In this document: positions 57,958-64,000 of the stretch, one piece after another | Numbering within the stretch: position 1 is the first letter of the stretch | How the letters are laid out: the number at the start of each line of letters is the position of its first letter | Origin: Nemertoderma westbladi | Lineage: Eukaryota > Xenacoelomorpha > Nemertodermatida > Nemertodermatidae | DNA: 64,000 nucleotides | Assembly: GCA_032718475.1 (NCBI GenBank) | Contig: JAUCBJ010006670.1 | Coordinates: forward strand, 20,257 to 84,256 | Direction of reading: 5' to 3' | Program-made: the position numbers and the translations under genes | Notes under the pieces: generated by a model | Database searches by the model: none | What the model was told of the DNA's origin: nothing | What the model saw: only the letters and a program-made list of their open reading frames with translations

Positions 57958-58840
57958 TTCGGTTACGGTTGGATTAGACCCAACAAACAAAATATACTCC
58001 TTCTGTGTCGTTGCCTGCTATTTATTCTACATTGCAGGCATGTGAATTCATTTAAATTTAATTATTTCAAGTTATTTCCAGTTATTTAATACAGTACTGA
58101 TATAATCAAAATTATAGCCAATTTCGACCTGCTTACACCGGTAAAATAAAGATTTACTATATGGCTTTGGGATACGCATAGCACACGTTGTGTTTGTGCT
58201 ACCGGGTCCCAGGGCCAGATGTATGCATATGCGAACTAAGGGCCTCCAACAACAAAGGACCTGTAGCAAAGTGCCAGGAAAATATTAAAAATTACCTAGA
58301 GTTAACATACCGGTAGGTCTTAAAAATTTAAAACAAATTTGAATAATATAAATATATAAATCCTATTATATATGATGTAAGGGGCTTCCCATAAAGTTAT
58401 GGCCTAGGGCAGGGCCCCCCATAATCGAAATCCGGCCCGGCTGGGACCTACGGTACGGTAGGGAGATTTACTATCCATGTAACCGTGTGTGATCTGCTAA
58501 CAATATTATTATGCAAATACAGTACTATACTGTACTACAATTGCAATATCAGAATAGAGCATATAAAACAAGGATCTTGATATATAATATAATACAGAAA
58601 AAGGAACAGGCCTAAAACTACGGTACTACCGGTACAGTACTAGCAGAATGTGATATGGACTGCAGCATGTGTTAATCCGACATGGATCCGTTTATAGCGG
58701 GTGCCTAGCAACTGTAGTTTATTTTGCAGTTTTAAATTTGGTAATAAATATTTACATAAAGTAAAATTATAGGTGAACGGGAAAATACGGAAGGGGTTAT
58801 ATTCTCTTAACATGTAACACAATGGAGTGTGATACTCTAA
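57958..58840. promoter_or_regulatory. Putative HYDIN 5' region
   Basis: Lies upstream of the first coding exon, and holds the X-box-like site at 58,699. Transcription start and any non-coding first exon are not resolvable. Confidence 0.35.
58699..58712. promoter_or_regulatory. RFX X-box-like site upstream of HYDIN
   Basis: GGGTGCCTAGCAAC has a perfect right half-site (CCTAGCAAC) and a degenerate left half. It lies about 740 bp upstream of the HYDIN start codon, a reasonable place for ciliary-gene control by RFX/FOXJ1. The transcription start is unknown, so the promoter role is inference. Confidence 0.45.
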
Positions 58841-59316
58841 GGCCGGTGGCAAACAGAATACTTCAACCTTCAGCCTTCTACCTTTAAGTATAAAAAAACA
58901 GGGTGTTACACAGGATACTGCAATAATTGATACTTCTTCCAGCAACACAATATGTTTTCCCTAATACATATTCATTTATTTGTTTTATAGACCCCATTTT
59001 GCTTGAATCCATTCACTGGGCCACTTATTCCAATATCCGCACGCAAAGGTGCCGCCCAATTTATTTGCCGCCCGTTTTAACAGTCTTTATACAATACAGT
59101 AAACTACTGTAAAAAGTGATTTTGTTATTTTAAAACAGTATTAAAATTATTCATACTGGGATACAGGCATACCTGACCAGTGCAAATTCATAAAAATAGT
59201 TTCACTTTTAACTAGTATTCATACTTCAAGGATAAAAGAAGAGACATCCTCATTCTGCAATACTTGAAGGATGAAAACAATATTTGAAGGTTGAAGTATT
59301 CTGTCTGCCATCGGCC
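58841..59316. mobile_element. Putative TIR element of about 480 bp upstream of HYDIN
   Basis: Inverted ends of about 30 bp are present: GGCCGGTGGCAAACAGAATA on the left and the complement of GGCCGATGGCAGACAGAATA on the right, each continuing CTTCAACCTT. The flanks (ACTCTAA and ACTCCAA) suggest but do not prove a target duplication. No ORF of interest. Confidence 0.6.
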
Positions 59317-59419
59317 TAACTCCAAAATAAGAATGATACTATGAACTATCGAACACTTCTTTACCGCCTGTAGAAGCGAGGTTCCTCCTACTAAATCGCC
59401 GGGTTTTATGCTACGAATT

Positions 59420-59760
59420 TTGGTACAGTATGATTATGGTTAATGGATAGTTTGGTTAGAGCTGGGGTATTGTTAGGGTGGGTTTAGTGATTTTTGGGTT
59501 GGGTTAGAGTCGGGTTAGGGTTGGTTTAGAGTTAGGTTACGGTTGGGATGGATGGATTTAGTTTAGGGTTGAATTAACACATACTACTATAATCGGCCTG
59601 CTGCATTGAAGCTGCACTCTGCACATTGAGATGCTACGCTGGCTTAACAAAAATATTTTTGCCACCACCAGAGTTGGATTATTGTCTTTTCGTGTTGGAT
59701 TATAATTTGGTTATGGTTGGGTTAGGGGTGGATTAGAGTTAGGGTTGAGTGAGGGTGGTG
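59420..59760. repeat. Degenerate GGTTAGGG-like tract
   Basis: Two blocks (59,455-59,575 and 59,705-59,755) of GGGTTAGGGTTGG/GATTAGAGTTAGGG resemble decayed telomeric TTAGGG repeats. An unrelated stretch separates them. Confidence 0.5.
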
Positions 59761-59967
59761 TCATTGTAGTAAGCTAACTTACTAACTAAGCTAACTAATA
59801 TTATACACAATAATAAACAGCAAAATAATATAAATTATATAACAGGGAGGGTGTCAGAGTATTCAGAGACATTATTATTGTGTGATATTATTATAGTTTT
59901 AGAAATTAATTTTAAATTTACGACCCTTTATCATATAAATCTTAACACAACTTTATGTTTCTATGTT

Positions 59968-61326
59968 TTATGTGTTAAATAAATGTTCGCTATCGTTATC
60001 TTCGTCAAAGTCATCTTTGCAGATTTGCACATAATTTTCAGAGACTTTTGCGGATATGATTTCAAAAGCGGTAACCTCACTGAAGGTTTTTGTCTCAAGG
60101 TTGGAATGTTTTAACATCATATGCTCCATTGTGTATATTCTTCGACCCGCCTTGGAGTTCCTATACCGGCATTCTATACCGCCTATCGTGACCTTCCTAA
60201 TGGGATTCGCAATGATCATCCTTTCCAACACGGACTCCATCTGGGCGCTGAACATCATTCCATCAAACGATAATTCTAGAATATTTGTCGTCTCGAGGAT
60301 ATCAAGGATAGCGAGGGTCGCTTCCGTACCGAAACAGTTGCCACCAATAAGGAGCGTCGTCACTGATTGGTTGCTTTTCATGTGTTTGGCAAGAAACTTA
60401 GCTCCTCGATCAGTTATCCGATTGGACGAGAAATCGATTTCCTTTATATTATCGTTGTTCTTGATGACTTTCTTAATGAAGCTAATTAACCCATCATCAG
60501 CCATTCCATTCCACGCAAGGTTGACCGATTCAAGAGACATACTATCTCGCAACCCATTGTATAATAAGATACCACCCTTCGTAGTAATGTGGTTATAACT
60601 AAGATCCAAATGCTTCAAGACCGCGTTGTTCATTATTCCGGTTGCTATAACAGATAATCCTTTGCCTTCGAAGTTGTTTCTGCTGATATCTAAATGGGTA
60701 AGTCGCGTGTTGTTTCCAAGGAAATTCGCTAGATGCTGAGCGTCGATATCTTTAAGGCCGTTGTTTGCCAAATACAAATGAGTAATACCTTGGTTTGGTG
60801 CTAATAGATGGCATACGAACTTTAGTCCTGTGCCTCCCAATTTATTTGTCGATATGTTGAGGGTGGTGATAGAGTTAATGTTCTCTTTGAGAAAGTTGCA
60901 GATATAATAGGCGCCTTTAGAACCGATAGTATTATCCTCTAGGTTGAGAACTCGGGCCATGCGGTTGAACTTCAATGCTTCGCTAAATGCAAGTATTTCA
61001 GTGGCGTTGACGCTTTTGTACCTGAGATCTATAACCTCTTGATTGAATATGGTCATTCTCGATATGGGCGCGGTCCCGAGGTATTCGCAGACGCGCTTGT
61101 ATCGCTCCCAAGGTAGATGGTCGTCGGACCCCTTAAGGGTGGCCGAATCTAGAGATAGGTGTGCTAGAGAATTATCCCCAGACTGGATCGCTTTTAAACA
61201 GGATGCGGACGAATTGATTGTGTTATTTTCATCATTATTAGTACCAGCGTTATTAAAATTATTGGCTTCTATTTCTTTATTAACATCAATATCAATCTCA
61301 GTGGCATTATTATTGTTATTGTCCAT
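59968..61326 (-). CDS. LRRC74-like leucine-rich repeat protein, single exon
   Basis: The ORF has 452 codons, ATG at 61,326 and TAA at 59,968. The N-terminus is Asn-rich and disordered (about 45 residues). A block YKRVCEYLGTAPISRM resembles the pre-LRR segment of LRRC74A/B. About eight ribonuclease-inhibitor-type repeats of about 28 residues follow (LNLEDNTIGSKGAYYICNFL, LDLSYNHITTKGG, IDFSSNRITDRGAKFL, about residues 130-365). The tail is acidic (DDFDEDNDSEH). No TM, NACHT or signal peptide is visible, so it is a cytosolic protein-interaction scaffold. Family members are often testis- or cilium-enriched, but a role here is not shown. It is on the same strand as, and 2 kb upstream of, HYDIN. 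The lack of introns in a 1.36-kb frame is notable. LRRC34-like or another RI-LRR family is an alternative. Confidence 0.82.
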   Translation of the reverse strand: MDNNNNNATEIDIDVNKEIEANNFNNAGTNNDENNTINSSASCLKAIQSGDNSLAHLSLDSATLKGSDDHLPWERYKRVCEYLGTAPISRMTIFNQEVIDLRYKSVNATEILAFSEALKFNRMARVLNLEDNTIGSKGAYYICNFLKENINSITTLNISTNKLGGTGLKFVCHLLAPNQGITHLYLANNGLKDIDAQHLANFLGNNTRLTHLDISRNNFEGKGLSVIATGIMNNAVLKHLDLSYNHITTKGGILLYNGLRDSMSLESVNLAWNGMADDGLISFIKKVIKNNDNIKEIDFSSNRITDRGAKFLAKHMKSNQSVTTLLIGGNCFGTEATLAILDILETTNILELSFDGMMFSAQMESVLERMIIANPIRKVTIGGIECRYRNSKAGRRIYTMEHMMLKHSNLETKTFSEVTAFEIISAKVSENYVQICKDDFDEDNDSEHLFNT

Positions 61327-62980
61327 ATTTTTGTAACTTGTTCTAGCTAAAGTTGAATAAAATTATGATAATTAATTTGTTTGGTTTCCATAACAGCAGA
61401 AAATTATACAATTTTCATCAACTTAAAGAACGTTTATGGACTATTTCACTACCACTCTTCCTGCCACTCGGTACCCGGTTCGAAATACCTTACTAATTTA
61501 GTAAAACTTACACAAAATTTGCCTGCCCCCAATTTTCCAATGATTGACATTATAAATTTGACAATATTAGCATGTAAACAGCAAGTTGTATTACGTTTGT
61601 AAGATATATAAATTTTTCTAAACATAACAAGTGCATATCAAAAATTTAGTTATAAACTTGACAAGTTTAAAAGGAGAATTAAACTTATTAAAATTGGTAA
61701 GTTTTCCCTATGTTTGTTGTGTATGGCGAAGGTTTCCTATTGGTTGGAATGTTTAGGGATCATGACACAGTCATACAGTACTGAGTACCACCTTGCCTGT
61801 CAGCCTGTACCTCTCAACCAGTACAGCAGCAGTCAGGCAGAACCAGTAGCTTCAGAACTGCTGAACTGTGTGATTTCAGTTTGCAGTTAGTTAGTGCTGC
61901 AGTGTACAGGTGTTACAGGTGTTGTCAGACAATCAGAGTAAGTTAGTGGCAATTGGTTACATTCCATAGGCAGATAGCGCAGTAGCGATAGGCCCTGCCC
62001 TACCGCCCCACCGCCACCACCATGCACCAGTACAGCATTACCAAACATTTATTGATTTATGTTATTCTACTGATTTATGTATATTCATATTATACAAGTT
62101 TTTGAAAAGTTTCACGTCTTCATATCAATCGAGCCCCCCTATCGACAGATCGATTCCGGCTCAATAGGCCTATCATTGACAACTAACAGCAAATCCGTCC
62201 ACAGCTTATTTTGGAGAAATGAATATTGTAGCTCTGGGTAGTCGCAATATGAATCCGACTACTTCAGCACTTAATCTGTTAATGGGGCTCTGATTGCGTG
62301 AAAGCTGTGGAATGATGCTGAACTTAGTAGGCCTAAAGGAATTCTTTTCCCAGTTAGAATGAGTTAAACGAAACACATTCCATTGGATCCTGTCAAGTCC
62401 GAAATCTTCCTCAATGTGTTGGTCAGTCGATTTAAACTGGATAAATATGACGACATGTATCTAATTCGTTCTTGTATTACTGCAGTTAATCAGCTGGGAT
62501 GCTAGCAATGGGAAACGTCGTTGCATGGCGGCCGTTCACCAGGGACAAGATAATGTCATCCGGGTCAAACAGTCAAATGTGTCACTCAGTTCAACACACG
62601 CAAATTGCGATCTAAGTCATATTTGTTCTTTACTAAAAATGAAATAATGAATTTGTATTTTTGAATATTGTTTATATTATTGTGCATAACAGTGGAACAA
62701 TGTATTGTCTTCTGGTCTTTGTAACTCATTTGTCCGAAATTCAATACTAGGCGATCTCGACTTATCCAATCTCCATGATCATTTGATACAGTGTTTACAT
62801 AGGAATGCGGTGAAAAATATTTTGTAGTGTACCATGCATCAGCAACAATGACCATGATTGAACACTGAGTAGGTGTTACTGCAACTGCTACGAGAAATGT
62901 TATGAATTTTAGTAATATCTGTAGGCCTATATCGAATAGCTGGCAAAACCAATAAATGGTGTTATTCTTTATGTTTTTAT
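61327..62980. other. Region upstream of the LRRC74-like gene
   Basis: No gene seen on either strand. Presumed to hold the LRRC74-like promoter; no motif stands out. Confidence 0.5.
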
Positions 62981-63890
62981 ACCTAAATACACCATGTCCC
63001 ATAGTATACAGTAGTGTCATTTTCTGATGACACGGACCCCCCCCCCCCCCCCAAATTTTTCTACAAATATTTATCATATTGCTTGAAATTTGAAACACCA
63101 CTAGTTCAACTCACCGTCGATGACCCCATGAAGCCGGAATTTTCGATTTCGCCTTTAAATTTTTTTAATAAGCGTTTTAAAAAAGTGTCTATTGCGAAAT
63201 CGCACCCTCCGTGTCGTTGCCATTCTTTATATTAGTCATATTTTTTTACATATCATTGGAAAGCTTGCGTTGCAAGGATTCCAAATATGTAACAATGTCA
63301 GAATTTCATTGAGAAACAGCTGAGATATAGGCGTTCAAAGATTGCAATAACGATCATTCGCTGTAGGCCATTTATTCTATCAAATAAATACACAAAATTC
63401 TAGAATGTGTTATTTATTTTATAAGTTGGTTGGCAACAGCGGTATTCCTATCCAATATATATATTGCGTAGCTATTCATGCATAAACAAAATGTTTCAGA
63501 ACATCGTGTATTTATTAAATATAATAAATGGCCTTCAGCGAACGATATTTCTTGCAATCTTTGAACGCCTATATCTCAGCTGTTTACGAAATTCAGATAT
63601 TGTTACATATTTGGAATCCTTGCAAGGCAAGCTTTCTAATGATATGATAAAATTACGACTAATGCGAAGAATGGCCACGATATGGAGGGTGCGATTTCGC
63701 AAAAGACACTTTTTAAAAACGCGTATAAAAAAATTTTTAAGGCGAAATCGAAAATTCCGGCTTCATGGGGTCATCGACGAGTGGTGTTTCAAATTTCAAG
63801 CAATATGACAAAGATAGGTAGAAAAATCTGGGGGGGGGGGTGTTATCAGAAAATGACACTATATTACGGTTCATGGTGTAGTTTTAGAAT
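62981..63890. mobile_element. Fold-back element with inverted arms of about 400 bp
   Basis: The left arm (about 62,981-63,395) and right arm (about 63,505-63,890) are imperfect reverse complements over their length. Shared blocks include ACCCCATGAAGCCGGAATTT, GTGTCATTTTCTGAT and CACCATG at the outer ends. The loop is about 110 bp. Poly-C/poly-G runs occupy the same place in both arms. Apparent ORFs in each arm (FQISSNM..) are shadows of the repeat. Confidence 0.75.
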
Positions 63891-64000
63891 GAATTTCGTA
63901 CTTTGGGCTAACCGTGTATTTCTACAATTAAATATAGCTTGGTATTTACCATGAATTAAAGAACTAAAGAAGTACTAAAGAACTACTCTTCCCCGCCTGG

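Noticed and set aside
62586-63954. Coding frames with a shared FQISSNM..KIWGGG segment
   Set aside because: The similarity is explained by the inverted arms of the fold-back element.

Overview
This window is metazoan nuclear DNA. It holds split genes with GT-AG introns, abundant tandem repeats, small transposons and AT-rich intronic sequence. The host gene is HYDIN, a central-pair component of motile cilia, and a RECQL5 helicase with an SRI domain and a MOLO1/TPM-type membrane protein are also present. This fits a ciliated marine invertebrate, possibly a deuterostome, but I cannot place the species from sequence alone. No bacterial, organellar or rRNA features were seen.

One gene organises most of the window. 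HYDIN is on the minus strand; its N-terminal coding exon lies near 57.9 kb and it runs down to the left edge, where it is cut off. I resolve 15 exons (about 1,290 codons) covering the N-terminal ASH/MSP-like domains. Almost every junction is a consensus splice site, and the phases agree from exon to exon. Two introns are very large: intron 3 (34,796-54,530) and intron 12 (3,363-21,999). Each contains another gene on the opposite strand. Intron 12 holds at least the last two exons of a MOLO1/TPM-domain membrane protein (9,671-16,727). Intron 3 holds a single-exon RECQL5-like helicase (40,506-43,910). Upstream of HYDIN, on the same strand, is a single-exon LRRC74-like leucine-rich-repeat gene (59,968-61,326). 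A decayed LINE lies in HYDIN intron 1.

The rest is largely repeats. There are tandem arrays with periods of 5, 24, 36, about 39, about 42, 48, 54 and 66 bp. There are two inverted copies of a 1.1-1.2 kb transposon with 8-bp target duplications, and a 180-bp MITE with a 9-bp duplication. Two fold-back elements and several short perfect hairpins are present, along with tRNA-derived SINE fragments and many poly-G/C runs.

The most unusual feature is that three of the large minisatellites are built from splice-site sequence. The 36-bp array at 28.3-29.7 kb repeats the last 24 nt of a HYDIN exon plus 12 nt of the 5' splice site. The array at 29.9-31.1 kb repeats the pyrimidine tract upstream of the same exon's 3' splice site. 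The array at 12.7-15.9 kb repeats the 3' splice site and first 14 nt of the MOLO1-like last exon. One HYDIN exon is therefore sandwiched between arrays of its own splice signals, and the nearest extra donors keep the reading frame.
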